Below, one piece after another: positions 43,160 through 54,054 of a stretch of 64,000 nt of DNA. Location of the stretch: the NCBI GenBank assembly GCA_036924085.1, contig JAVGWX010000011.1:20364455-20428454 (forward strand), read 5' to 3'. Below the pieces are notes generated by a model. That model worked only from the letters and a program-made list of their open reading frames with translations, did not search any database and was not told the DNA's origin. This stretch comes from Ariolimax columbianus (taxonomy: Eukaryota; Mollusca; Gastropoda; Stylommatophora; Arionidae). How positions within the stretch are numbered: position 1 is the stretch's first letter; each line of letters opens with the position of its first letter. The position numbers and the translations under genes are program-made.

Positions 43160-43225
43160 GTCTACGTTAATTGAAATCCTCTCACGTTAATTGAAATCCT
43201 CTCACGTTAATTGAAATCCTCTCAC
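43160..43225. repeat. 22-bp triplicate
   Basis: acgttaattgaaatcctctc is repeated three times in tandem, followed by a divergent unit. Confidence 0.9.
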
Positions 43226-43479
43226 ATTGATTCACATTTCTATTTCGGGTGGTATTGTTATTCTCTGTCATCAATTTGTGTGTCTATTTACTTACGGTTT
43301 AGTTGAAATGTTCTTGGATTTGAAGCTAAGATAATGGAACGGTAATGTGATTGTTAATTTCTTCTTTTGTTCTAGTAATGTTATAGACCTTTATAGATCT
43401 TTTGAGTGTCTATCATTAACATTTCTTCTTTTGTGTCTGTTCTGGTGTTCCTTTGAGTGTGTTACAGACTACTCGGCGT

Positions 43480-44100
43480 TATGTAGACGTCGATGTTTCG
43501 TTTGGGGGATTACAGTCTAGACTTTATGTAGAAGTCAATGATTCTTTTGGGGGCATTACAGTCTAGACTTTATGTAGAAGTCAATGTTCCTTTTGAAGGC
43601 ATTACAATCTAGACTTTATGTAGAAGCCGATGTTTCTTTTTGGGGCATTACAGTCTAGACTTTATGTAGAAGTCAATGTTCCTTTTGAAGGCATTACAAT
43701 CTAGACTTTATGTAGAAGCCGATGTTTCTTTTTGGGGCATTACAGTCTAGACTATATGTAGAAGTCAATGTTCCTTTTGGGGGCATTACAGTCCAGACTT
43801 TATGTAGAAAATGATTCTTTTGGGGGGGGCATTACAGTCTAGACTTTATGTAGACGCCGATGTTTCTTTGGGGGGCATTACAGTCTAGACTTTATGTAGA
43901 AGTCAATGTTCCTTTTGGGGGCATTACAGTCCAGACTTTATGTAGAAGTCAATGTTCCTTTTGAGGGCATTACAGACCAGACTTTATGTAGAAGTCAATG
44001 ATTCTTTTGGGGGCATTACAATCAAGACAATGTAGACGCCGATGTTTCTTTGGGTGGCATTACAGTCTAGACTTTATGTAGAAGCCGATGATTCTTTGAT
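43480..44100. repeat. 46-bp tandem array, about 13 copies
   Basis: Unit agactttatgtagaagtcaa plus tgttccttttgggggcatta plus cagtct. Several units alternate between gtcaatg and gccgatg forms. G-run length varies (aag, ggg, ggggg). Some units lack a few bases. Confidence 0.94.
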
Positions 44101-44380
44101 AAAATGGTAATATCCGTAGCCATTTAATGAGAGACGGAGCACCTATCAGTCTGCCCGAAGTGCAGTGAGAGTGATTTTTGCGTATTTTTGCCCCTACAAA
44201 ACGGTAGTTAACTTCATTGAACGGTTTTGCCTGGAGATTAGAAGATCGGAATTAATGCCGCTTGTCGTGCAATTGCCACGAAGTGTGTTTTTTATTGAAC
44301 ACAGAATAACTAAAACCTAGGCCTTACTGAGGCTCCGAACCTGTGCCTCCTTCGTCTTAAGTCCCTTCCTCATATTATCA
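44101..44380. other. Unassigned intronic sequence
   Basis: 44125-44170 resembles 36065-36115. Otherwise nothing is recognised. Confidence 0.3.
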
Positions 44381-45480
44381 GTTCAGTTCAAGTGCCATCT
44401 CCGTATCGAAGGGCGACTGCAATAAATCTTCAGTGTACTCTCTTTTGCCGTATTGGTGCAATCTGAAAGGCTTTTTCCAGTCCATGTCCTGATGTTGTTC
44501 ACCCACTTAAAACGTTGTCTGCCTCTTGAACTACTGCCTTTCAGACTGCCCTCCAGTATGGTAATGTCTTGTTATATGACCAAAATAACGTAACTGTCTA
44601 ACGCTGATTTCGGTCAGTAATTCTTTTTTCATCCCCAACTTCTACAATATCTCCACATTTGTTTTATTTTCTTTCTACGAAATGCGACCCTTCTTCTTCT
44701 TCTTCGTACGCAGTCAGACAGTAACCATTATTTTTATCGAAAAAAAGCAGCCGTCATCCTGAGGCTGTCGACACTGCCATAGAGCTTGTCTAGTGTTGCC
44801 ACTGGTGATGGCCACATCTGCTCTCTCTGATCCTCGTATGTCGGGCAGTTTTGCAGCAAATCCTCAGCGGTCATTTTCCCGGTACCACACGGGCATTCGT
44901 CAGTGCCACCTATCTTCAATTTGTTGAATAGGTGGTACCTCAGTCTATTGTGGCCAGTGCGAAGTCTGAAGACCACGACCTGCTCTCTTCTGTTCAACTG
45001 GTAATAGGCATCGTTGTTTGTTTAGCCGGTATGTTCGGTTTCCCATTTGGTCATGTATCTAGCTCTAATAAGCCGTTTTGACTCTTCGTATGTCATACTA
45101 GTATCTGATTGTGGTAGTTTTGCACCTTCTTTTGTCAGTCTGTCTGCCTCCTCGTTGCCTTGGATGTTGCAGTGGGATGGAACCCACTGCACCGCTACCC
45201 TTTTTGGTGCGGACTGCTAGCATAGTTGACAGACTACTGCTCTTAAATCATTAAGTTCAGTATTTTTCTGGCTTTTTAGTGCTGTGACTACGGCCAGAGA
45301 ATCTGTAAGCAGGACGAAATGCGACCCAATCTGCTATATACCAACATTTCGAAGGCTTCAATACTTTTTTCCAACTTGTTATTCAGTGTCCATGTTTCTG
45401 GGCCATAACGTAGTAACAACCACACACACCACCTGCCAATTCTCATTTTCAAAATATGATGTAAATGTTTGGATATCAGT
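44381..45480 (-). pseudogene. LINE family K relic split by a family A insertion, intron 1
   Basis: Minus-strand pieces 45480-45328 (GPETWTLNNKLEKSIEAFEM-like) and 44690-44381 (YGHITRHYHTGG-like, RQRFKWVNNIRTW; end gatggcacttgaactgaact) are the two halves of the family seen on the + strand at 13266-14020. The gap is exactly the insertion 44691-45313. Confidence 0.87.
44691..45313 (-). mobile_element. LINE family A copy with 14-bp TSD, nested in LINE K
   Basis: Minus strand: RNase H end (QWVPSHCNIQGNEEADRLTK), linker and CCHC (DECPCGTGKMTAEDLLQNC, with the histidine replaced by D). The (TTC)n tail begins at 44691. Perfect duplication acgaaatgcgaccc at 44677-44690 and 45314-45327. Confidence 0.96.
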
Positions 45481-45530
45481 ATGTCTCTTATATTTTTTAA
45501 CTTAATTTAAAAACGGCATTCTTTCCTCAG

Positions 45531-45676
45531 ACAAGCATTGATGGACGAGTCCAAGATCTGAGGGAGGATCAGACGTGTGAGAAATCCGTTATATCACACA
45601 GATATTTGGTCAACAAAAATGGCATCAAGTTTAGTTGGACAGCACCTGTCCCGGGTGCGGGCTGTGTGCATTTTAA
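45531..45676 (+). CDS. Reeler-domain protein, exon b
   Basis: Acceptor cggcattctttcctcag (to 45530) and donor GTAAGT at 45677 bound 146 bp, phase 0 in and phase 2 out. The peptide TSIDGRVQDLREDQTCEKSV plus ISHRYLVNKNGIKFSWTAPV plus PGAGCVHFN has the hallmark second half of Reeler domains: the conserved cysteine, the xTHxx motif (here ISHR), V/I-x-F-x-W-x-A-P and GxGxVxF. It follows exon a in phase, as expected if intron 1 is 5.95 kb. Confidence 0.9.
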
Positions 45677-45910
45677 GTAAGTACTTTCCTGTTCTTGACA
45701 TGTCCTTCAACCAACAAAGAACTGCTCTGTAATCCTGGAACAGGCTTCGCAGGGGAGGCAACAACTGCTGCCTTGCATGGAGACTGTAGACAACAAAAGG
45801 CTGGGGAAGCAGTCCCCAAAAATGCTTTGCTGAAAACGGATGCACTAATATGTCGGGTTCATAGCATATATTTTATTTCTGCAAACCGATTGCTAGCTAC
45901 TTTAGTAATA

Positions 45911-46588
45911 CGAGGAGGCTTCAAATAAAAAAAGTGGCATATAAATTAGAAAAACTAAATTTGTATTGTAACCTGTTAATATGGTTGCTAAGCATGTCAA
46001 GAGTGTCTTGCACGTGAGATCACGGTGTAGACGAACAACATGACGTCATAATTGCAGTTAAAAGTTGGCCAGCACACTATTGACATGCACGAAAGAGAAC
46101 ACGCTTTCTGTTTTTCGTTCTTTGAGCAGCGAATGTGTGAAGCCTATAGAAATTCATAGGCGAATGAAGGACCAGTACGGTGATGCATGCTTTTTACTTC
46201 AGTAAGTGTATGAGTGGAGTAGGAAGTTTACAAAACGACTGAGTTCTATATCAGACTGTTAACGGCCGGTTCAGGCACAGACACTTGTGGAGCGAATGAC
46301 ATGGAACATTGTTCTAGACTTTCATTCGCCCATCAATTTCTATAGGTTTCACCCCTTTACTGCTAAACAAAAACGGATAACAGAGAGCTGGTCCTCTTTG
46401 GTGTATGTCAGTAGTGGAGTGGCCATCTTTTAACTGCAATTATGACGTCCTGTTGTTCGTCTGCACTGTGATCTCACGTGCAGGACGCTCTTGACATCCT
46501 TAGCAACCATATTAACAAGTTATAATACACAGGCAGAGTTTTTTTCATTTCTATCCCACGTTTAAAGTTTTCATTTGAAGCGCCCACG
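45911..46588. mobile_element. Fold-back mariner 3, intron 2
   Basis: TA at 45909-45910 and 46589-46590. Left end cgaggaggcttcaaataaaa, right end (reverse) cgtgggcgcttcaaatgaaa. The arms match for about 260 bp, including taatatggttgctaagcatg, tgcacgtgagatcacggtgt, agacgaacaacatgacgtca and taattgcagttaaaag. They reach mariner-type N-terminal coding text (KPIEIHRRMKDQYGDACF, VYEWSRKFT). A different family from fold-backs 1 and 2 (different terminal repeats), with the same head-to-head design. Confidence 0.93.
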
Positions 46589-46624
46589 TAGTATACCTTG
46601 TAGTTGTGTCCCTTTTATGGAGAT

Positions 46625-47350
46625 ACAAACTACACTATTCTCTGATACAAACTACAATATTCTTTGATACAAATTACAGTATTATTTTATACAAACTACA
46701 GTATTCTCTGATGCAAACTACAATATTCTCTGATACAAACTACAGTATTCTCTGATACAAACTACAGTATTCTTTGATACAAACTACAGTATTCTCTGAT
46801 ACAAACTACACTATTCTCTGATACAAACTACAGTATTCTCTGATACAAACTACAGTATTCTCTGATACAAACTACAGTATTATCTGATACAAACTACAGT
46901 ATTCTCTGATACAAACTACATTATTCTCTGATACAAACTACAGTATTCTCTGATACAAACTACACTATTCTCTGATACAAACTACACTATTCTCTGATAC
47001 AAACTACAGTATTTTCTGATACAAACTGCAGTATTCTCTGATACAAACTACAGTATTCTCTGATACAAAGTACAGTATTCTCTGATACAAACTACAGTAT
47101 TCTCTGATACAAAGTACAATATTCTCTGATACAAACTACAGTATTCTCTGATACAAACTACACTATTCTCTGATACAAACTACAGTATTCTCTGATACAA
47201 ACTACACTATTCTCTGATACAAACTACACTATTCTCTGATACAAACTACAGTATTATCTGATACAAACTGCAGTATTCTCTGATTCAAACTACAGTATTC
47301 TCTGATACAAACTACAGTATTCTCTGATACAAAGTACAGTATTCTCTGTT
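46625..47350. repeat. 22-bp tandem array, about 33 copies, intron 2
   Basis: Unit tacaaactacagtattctct plus ga. Variants (cactattc, ttatctga, aagtacag) recur in blocks: the series cagtat, cactat, cactat appears near 46930-47000 and 47170-47240, a larger duplication. Confidence 0.96.
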
Positions 47351-47760
47351 AACTTTTGTCAGTAGCAGTTGTTCTTGTTCAACGCTACTCAAGCATTGTT
47401 ATTCTTCCCACGTGACGATGTTTTAGTTGCATTTCTTATTTTCTGTCACGTACTGAAATGAAGAAGAATGACAAGACATTTGTTTTTAGTGCAGGATCAA
47501 AATGTCGATCGCTACAACATTGCACAGGCTGCTGTAATACAGCATGTTTCTAAGAACACATCGAGGACGTGATGTAGGATCCTTTTTTCTTCCTCGGTAA
47601 AGTTTCACCTAACATTGACATTATCCCTGACCTCTCATCTATTGTTTAGTATTACAAACAAGGCAGGAACAATTAATGCATTTAAGAATAGATTGGATGC
47701 ACATAGCTTTTAGAGAAAAGAAATGTAAAAGAAACTGGTTGTTTACAGACTGTGCAGAGT
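47345..47760. other. Unassigned intronic sequence
   Basis: No recognised gene or repeat. Confidence 0.35.
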
Positions 47761-47775
47761 CTTCTAAACCAGTAT

Positions 47776-48105
47776 CTTCTTTCTTCTTCTTCGTACGCAG
47801 TCAGACAGTAACCATTATTTTTTCGAAAAAAGCGGCGGTCATCCTGAGGCTGTCGCCACTGCCATAGAGCTTGTCTTGCAGTTCCACTGGTGATGGCCAC
47901 ATCTGCTCTCTCTGATCCTCGTATGTCGGGCAGTTCTGCAGCAGATGTTCAGCGGTCATTTTACCAGTACCGCACGGGCATTCGTCGGTACACCCTATCT
48001 TCAATTTGTTGAATAGGTGGTGCCTCAGTCTATTGTGGCCAGTGCGAAGTCTGAAGACAACGACCTGCTCTCTTCTGTTCAACTGGTAATAGGCATCGTT
48101 TTTGG
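47776..48105 (-). mobile_element. LINE family A, short copy with 14-bp TSD, intron 2
   Basis: A 330-bp copy: FRLRTGHNRLRHHLFNKL, DECPCGTGKMTAEHLLQNCP, then FFEKIMVTV and stop, with (TTC)n at 47778-47792. Perfect duplication ttctaaaccagtat at 47762-47775 and 48106-48119. Its sequence is almost identical to the 17262 copy, so the two are closely related in age. Confidence 0.97.
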
Positions 48106-48119
48106 TTCTAAACCAGTAT

Positions 48120-49079
48120 AAAAACGTTAAGTTCAGTTCAGCACATTATCATGTCTAACATCTCTTCCTCAAATAAATAATTACAGTATCTGACTTGTCC
48201 CAAAAAATAAAGTATACAAGGGGACATTATCAAATTATGTTTAATATTTATAAAAAGCCTCATTATACTTGCATTATCTCCCTTGGTATAGATCAGGAAC
48301 ACTGAGCCGCAATGAAAAATAGAAAGACATTTTTCAATATGTGCAAAGAGTAAGATTGTCTGGTTGTAATCGGCGAGAAAGGTCGAATAGCGGGAGAAAA
48401 AAAGATCAAAACATGAAAATTGCTTATGAAGGTTCTGTGACACCTTTTGTGAAGTAGAATAACAATAGAGAAGAGGTTATAAATGCAGGTATTGTAGATG
48501 GTGGATTATTAACCATCATCATCTTCCAACACTGGAAAAGATATACCTGAACATAATACAGGTTGAACAACCCAGATTTATCATAACATATTACTGTAAC
48601 AAGACAAATACACGGACTATATACAACAGACTTTCGAGTAATCGCCAACCTTTGAATAGATAATGATCCTCGACCAATGGAATTCACATACATTAACACA
48701 ATTAAATTGTAACCAGACAACATTATTCATGCAACCTTCTACGGGACAACATTAGGAAGAAAGGCAAGAAGTAGACCGAGGAAATGGTAGATAGACAGCA
48801 TAAACGAGATGTGACGTAAAATAGAGAAACATGTCACTTGGACCACAAGAGAGGTGAAAGACAAATACATACCACGACACTGGGCTACAAACCGGTAGAG
48901 AGTGAAACGACAAAAGAAGAAGTTAGTCTTCATTGGTTCTACCCGGATGCCTTTTTGCTACTTTTACCATAATTCTGATTTCATAGTAGACATATGTAAT
49001 CATCTGTCTTATACATGATAACCTTCTTTCGTCTGTCTCTTGGAGCTTATATGTATGTTTTTAGTTTGTTTGATACCTT
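48120..49079. other. Mostly unassigned, one LINE scrap
   Basis: At 48745-48920 the + strand reads GTTLGRKARSRPRKW, then VTWTTREVKDKYIPRHWATN, a GRxRxRPRKxW-type C-terminal LINE signature. The rest is AT-rich intron without recognisable features. Confidence 0.4.
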
Positions 49080-50000
49080 TCTTCTTCTTTGCGGTCAGGA
49101 TTTTTGGTCATGTTATGTCTGCAGGCCAGTCATCATAACGAAGTCTGTAGTCTTCACCAGATCGGAGCTTCTGCCCTACAGCTTTTGTCTCAGCTCCGCC
49201 CCCTCTTGCCAGGTCTGGTATCTCAAGGTCCCTATAGAGTGGGCAATCCTGTAGAATGTGATCAGGATTTTGGCCCACTGTTCCACATGGGCATTCATCG
49301 CTGTGTCAGATCTTTAGTCAGTATAGATGTTCTAGTAGTTTCCGGTATCCAGTTCTCAGGCGAAATAAGGAAGTTTGTTGGTTTCTTTTGAGTTGATGAA
49401 TTGGGTCTGGTGTACTGCTTATGTTTCTGTCTTCTCTCTATTGATGTATTTACTGATTTCTGATGATGTTCTTGAGTTGATGAATTGGGTCTGGTGTACT
49501 GCTTATGTTTCTGTCTTCTCTCTATTGATGTATATACTGATTTCTGATGATGTTCTTGAGTTGATGAATTGGGTCTGGTGTACTGCTTATGTTTCTGTCT
49601 TCTCTCTATTGATGTATATACTGATTTCTGATGATGTTCTTGAGTTGATGAATTGGGTCTGGTGTACTGCTTATGTTTCTGTCTTCTCTCTCTATTGATG
49701 TATATACTGATTTCTGATGATGTTCTTGACTTCACTGCATGGTGCTCGATAAGTAAATTGTGCTTTTTTTGCGGCCATCATTTGCTAGTGCGTCAGTTAT
49801 CTTATTTCCTGTGATTCTGCAGTGGAAAGAATGGGATGAAGATGGGGGTGGGGGGGGGGGGAATGGGGAGTAGGGGATAGCCATCGCTATTGCTGAGAAT
49901 CTCTGAAGTGTTGCTAGTTCTGCTCTGATTTCTGATAACAGAGGTTCGTTGTTTATTTGTTGTTCTTTTTTTTTGTTGTTGTATTACCTCTATTAGAAAT
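49080..50000 (-). pseudogene. LINE family F, RNase H to C-terminus, with an 84-bp array inside, intron 2
   Basis: Minus strand: FHCRITGNKITDALANDGRK (RNase H HCxIxGNxxADxLAKxG) at about 49825-49760, then an 84-bp array, then CPCGTVGQNPDHILQDCP (CCHC, about 49290-49240) and a tail ending in aaagaagaaga at 49080. Family-specific sequence between RNase H and CCHC has been expanded. Confidence 0.78.
49390..49735 (-). repeat. 84-bp in-frame array (28 codons), about 4 copies
   Basis: gagttgatgaattgggtctg recurs at 49390, 49474, 49558 and 49642. On the minus strand each unit encodes the same 28 residues (ERRQKHKQYTRPNSSTQEHH plus QKSVYTSI) and the frame is kept open for 146 codons. Confidence 0.95.
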
Positions 50001-50420
50001 CTGCAGACTGTACAGGCAACTTTTTTTTGTTGGTGGCTGCTTTTCTGTCTCAAATATTTTCAGTGCTCGCAGGAGGGCCGCAGATAACTAACTTGTCCTG
50101 TCCACTGCACCACGTCATATGGCCGATGTACAGTGGTCCAGCCGTGTCGCTGCCTTCGAGCAGCTCTTTCTCTCTTCGTACATACGTGGGCTAGGTCTGG
50201 GCAGGTCATGAGGAGTCCTCGATCCTGGACAGCATCGTTTGGTGAACTCTTGCAATGGGAATGAACAGATGCATGTTGGGAGAGTTCGGTAGGGATGGGT
50301 TAGGTTGTTGTTAATAATAAATATACTTAAGGTTATGAAGTAAGAAATGTCGCTGATATAAAGAGATTTTGGAACATTCTACATTTGTCTCCCTTTGCTG
50401 TACCTATTGTTTCCCTTTGC
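50001..50420. other. Unassigned intronic sequence
   Basis: May include more of LINE F. Nothing firm. Confidence 0.3.
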
Positions 50421-50422
50421 AG

Positions 50423-50496
50423 TGCCACTGTCATCGAACATTCGGATGTCTGGTACAAGGACGAGGGAGGGTTACACAGGATCATCTGTGAGGAAT
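50423..50496 (+). CDS. Reeler-domain protein, exon c
   Basis: Acceptor ttgtttccctttgcag (to 50422), donor GTGAGT at 50497. The 74 bp enter in phase 2: the first T completes AAT from exon b. They leave in phase 1. The peptide continues exon b as (N)ATVIEHSDVWYKDEGG plus LHRIICEE, matching the VxFxATVV...W end of Reeler domains. The next exon is not identified in the remaining 13.5 kb. Confidence 0.88.
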
Positions 50497-50548
50497 GTGA
50501 GTAGACCAATCCCAAGCATTATTTTCTTCATGTTATTTTTGACACGCC

Positions 50549-51205
50549 TTGTTTCGCTTTCGTCATACCCATCCTCGTCAGCAAAACCCATCCTGGTCAG
50601 CCATACCCTCGTCAGCCATAACCTCGTCAGCCATACCCATTCTCGTCAGCCATACCCATCCTGGTAAGCCATACCCTCGTCCACCAAACCCATCCTGGTC
50701 AGCCATACCCTCGTCAGCCATAACCTCGTCAGCCATACCCATCCTCGTCAGCAAAATCCATCCTGGTAAGCCATACCCTCGTCAGCCAAACACATCCTGG
50801 TCAGCCATACCCTCGTCAGCCATACCCTTGTCAGCCATACCCATCCTGGTCAGCCATACCCTCGTCAGCCATACCCATCCTGGTCAACCTTACCCTGGTC
50901 AGCCATACCCTCGTCAGCCATACCATCGTCAGCCATACCCATCCTGGTCAGCCATACCCTCGTCAGCCATACCCTCATCAGCCATACCCATCCTCGTCAG
51001 CCATACCCTCGTCAGCCATACCCTCGTCAGGAATGCCCTCGTCAGCCATACCCATCCTCGTCAGCCATACCCTCATCAGCCATACCTATCCTGGTCAGCC
51101 AAACCCATCCTGGTCAGCCATATCCTCGTCAGCCATACCTATCCTGGTCAGCCAAACCCATCCTGGTCAGCCATATCCTCGTCAGCCATACCCATCCTCG
51201 GCAGC
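50549..51205. repeat. 15-19-bp tandem array
   Basis: Alternating cctcgtcagccatac (15 bp) and longer ccatcctggtcagccatac units, about 40 in all. Gives a 238-codon periodic ORF (SAIPSSAIPILVSHT) that is an artefact. Confidence 0.93.
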
Positions 51206-51249
51206 CATCTTCTTTACAATATTTATGTGGACGAACATCATATTTGTGT

Positions 51250-51455
51250 ATGTATGTGTGTATAAATATATATATGTGTGTATGTGTAATATATTATATA
51301 TATATATATGTGTGTATGTGTAATATATTATATATATATATATGTGTGTATGTGTAATATATTATATATATATATATGTGTGTATGTGTAATATATTATA
51401 TATATATATATGTGTGTATGTGTAATATATTATATATATATATATGTGTGTTTGT
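51250..51455. repeat. 34-bp array of (TA)n/(TG)n units
   Basis: gtgtgtatgtgtaatatatt plus atatatatatatat repeats every 34 bp, about six units. Confidence 0.93.
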
Positions 51456-51559
51456 CTTATGTGATGTATATATACTGTATATACAAATATATTTCTGTGT
51501 GTAGGTAAATATATATGTGTGTTAATGCTAATTGCAGCTGAAAACGGACACAGTAAAGA

Positions 51560-52238
51560 TCAAACCCTGTTTAGAAACAAAAATAAAACAAAAGATAATG
51601 GCCACCGACAAAACACAATGTGAACATAAATTTTCAGTGGGTGGTGAGGAAATAGATCAGGTTACGCATTTTTAATATCTGGGCTCCAGAATTGACAAGA
51701 ATGGCGACTGCTCGAAAGAAGTCAGAGGAAGAATTGCCATGGCAACGCAGAGGCTGATCAGCTCGAATAAATTATGGCAGAGCACACACAAAACGACAAA
51801 AGTGAAAGTCTTGAGATTCCTGTGGCATCTATATGGTTGCTAATCATCTAATCATGGACGATTACTAAAACTTCTAGACAAAGAGTCTAATCCTTAAAGT
51901 CAAAACGTTACAGAAAGATCCTCAGAATACCATTGACGGAGAAAAAGACAAATATAGACATTCGAGTTAAACAAAGAGGATAACTGGTTTATCAATGACC
52001 GGAAAATGTAAATACTTGTGCCCCATCAAGAGACGCAACGGTCTTGAGAGAACGATTATAGAAAGTATAGTGCCAGGAAAAAGAGACAGGGGTAGATCGA
52101 GAAGACGATGGTACCAAGATATCCAGGAACGCCTAGGTATCACTGAGTTAGAGGCAGGCGTTTTGGCAATGGAAAGAGTTTCTTTCAGACAGACTATAAT
52201 GGGAGCGACGTTCTATGAAGGACATGCTACATGATGAT
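51560..52238 (+). pseudogene. LINE family H, 3' part
   Basis: + strand: FSVGGEEIDQVTHF, then YLGSRIDKNGDCSKEVRGRI, AMATQRLISSNKLWQSTHKT, KVKVLRFLWHLYGC; later PGKRDRGRSRRRWYQDIQER, LGITELEAGVLAMERVSFRQ, TIMGATFYEGHAT and stop. RT thumb to C-terminus of an RTE/L2-type LINE, with frameshifts. It ends in ATG triplets and then (TG)n at 52240. The same 3' block is at 63356-63535. Confidence 0.88.
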
Positions 52239-52239
52239 G

Positions 52240-52399
52240 ATGTGTGTGTGTTTCTGTGTGTGTGTGTGTGTTTCTGTGTGTATTTGAGTAACTAAATACA
52301 TGTATAACTGTGTGTGCGTACGTGTGTGTGCGTGCGTGCGTGCGTGTGTGTGTCTCTCTCTCTTTCTCTCTCTCTCTATATATATATAAATATCTTCAA

Positions 52400-52438
<39 letters not shown>

Positions 52439-52454
52439 CTTCAATCTCTCTCTT

Positions 52455-52487
<33 letters not shown>

Positions 52488-52622
52488 CTTCAATCTCTCT
52501 CTCTATATATATATATATATGTATCTTCAATCTCTCTCTCTTTCTCTCTCTCTCTCTATATATATATATATCTTCAATCTCTCTCTCTCTTTCTCTCTCT
52601 CTATATATATTTATATCTTCAA

Positions 52623-52655
<33 letters not shown>

Positions 52656-52716
52656 GTATCTTCAATCTCTCTCTCTTTCTCTCTCTCTCTCTCTATATAT
52701 ATATAAATATCTTCAA

Positions 52717-52753
<37 letters not shown>

Positions 52754-52769
52754 CTTCAGTCTCTCTCTT

Positions 52770-52800
<31 letters not shown>

Positions 52801-52851
52801 CTTCAATCTCTCTCTCTCTTTCTCTCTCTCTATATATATTTATATCTTCAA

Positions 52852-52890
<39 letters not shown>

Positions 52891-52896
52891 CTTCAA

Positions 52897-52947
<51 letters not shown>

Positions 52948-52984
52948 CTTCAATCTCTCTCTCTATATATATATATATCTTCAA

Positions 52985-53015
<31 letters not shown>

Positions 53016-53100
53016 ATATATATATCTTCAATCTCTCTCTCTATATATATATATATATATCTTCAATCTCTCTCTCTCTCTATATATATATATAAATCTA
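52240..53100. repeat. (TG)n then a 700-bp compound array of (TC)n(TA)n units
   Basis: From about 52380 the word tatcttcaatctctctctct alternates with TA runs; unit length varies (about 35-75 bp) with run lengths. About 14 units. Long Y/I/S/L ORFs are artefacts. The right end leads into tatttatcttcagtccactt, the tail of a SINE-like element at 53108. Confidence 0.95.
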
Positions 53101-53107
53101 TTTATCT

Positions 53108-53643
53108 TCAGTCCACTTATATCGTTAAACGTCGTGGGGAGGTGCGACCTCCTTCATTTCATATTTTTTGGCAGGTGAAAATCTACTGGTGACTTTCCAG
53201 GTCAATCCCAGCATCTGTTAGCCTCTTGAATATACGATCGCCTATTTACAAGATTGGTAGAGATGGGAGCGTAAATATACTGCAAGGTAGACCCCCAGCC
53301 GGTCAGGCGCCATCTAAGCCGCTCCGCTTACCACATATCCAAGACCTGTTGTTATGGCCACACAGTCCCATTTTGTTAACATATTCTCTGTTGGACGAGA
53401 ACCCGTAGAATAATTTGATTAAATTCTACCCAAGCATCGGCCGTTAGGTCTACTCCAACTGTTAAAGTATTTTTAACGTGCGCGCCACTGGACACGGGTG
53501 TCTGATTTCACTACTCACAGATCAGAGGAAATAATTACCGGATGATCCACGTGAAAAAATCCCGATGTCTCCACTATGATTTGAACCCGCGACCTCCAAC
53601 ACCCGCGGCGAACACTTTACCTCGAGACCACTATGTCCCCCGT
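53108..53643 (-). mobile_element. Long tRNA-headed SINE-like element, copy 2
   Basis: Collinear with 16022-16585 (cttcagtccacttatatcgt, gaatatacgatcgcctattt, ccggtcaggcgccatctaag, ccgctccgcttaccaca, ggatgatccacgtgaaaaaa, atttgaacccgcgacctcca, acctcgagaccact). The tRNA-like head is at the right end. Confidence 0.78.
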
Positions 53644-53659
53644 GTATGTATGTATGTAT

Positions 53660-53765
53660 GTATATATCCAAATACAGCGCAAGTTACATCAAGATAAAAC
53701 TGTCGTATAATGTCACCATCATAGCTTAGAGTGGACAAGACTGTTTAAAAATGTTTTCTTTTAAA
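53660..53765. repeat. Tail of the dispersed element seen at 1122-2340
   Basis: tccaaatacagcgcaagtta, catcaagataaaactgtcg and caccatcatagctta parallel 2247-2335 (caaatacagcacaagttaca). Only the tail is present. Confidence 0.6.
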
Positions 53766-54054
53766 TAAATATATTAGTTTGTCATTATGGCTACTGCAGT
53801 CAATGCATTTACGTATGTTTGTAAACGATTCTGGCATAGCCTTGGCGTCCTTTTCCTCTCCAGGTTTCTTCTGTCGACTTCTCACACTCATCATGCATAG
53901 GCCTATCTCCATAGTTGGCTCCCTTACGGGAAGCTTGCATCAGAGCATTTACAGGATAGATTCAATAGTAAATGTTATTTTCTGCCATTGCTAGGCGCGT
54001 CTACAACATTCCTTACTTGCGTGTTTATGGTATGCTTGGACGTTTACAGTTGTC
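53766..54054. other. Unassigned spacer
   Basis: No recognised gene. Confidence 0.35.

Noticed and set aside
50549..53178. ORFs of 130-261 codons (SAIPSSAIP..., IYIYISSISLSL...).
   Set aside because: Periodic translations of minisatellites and of TC/TA repeats.
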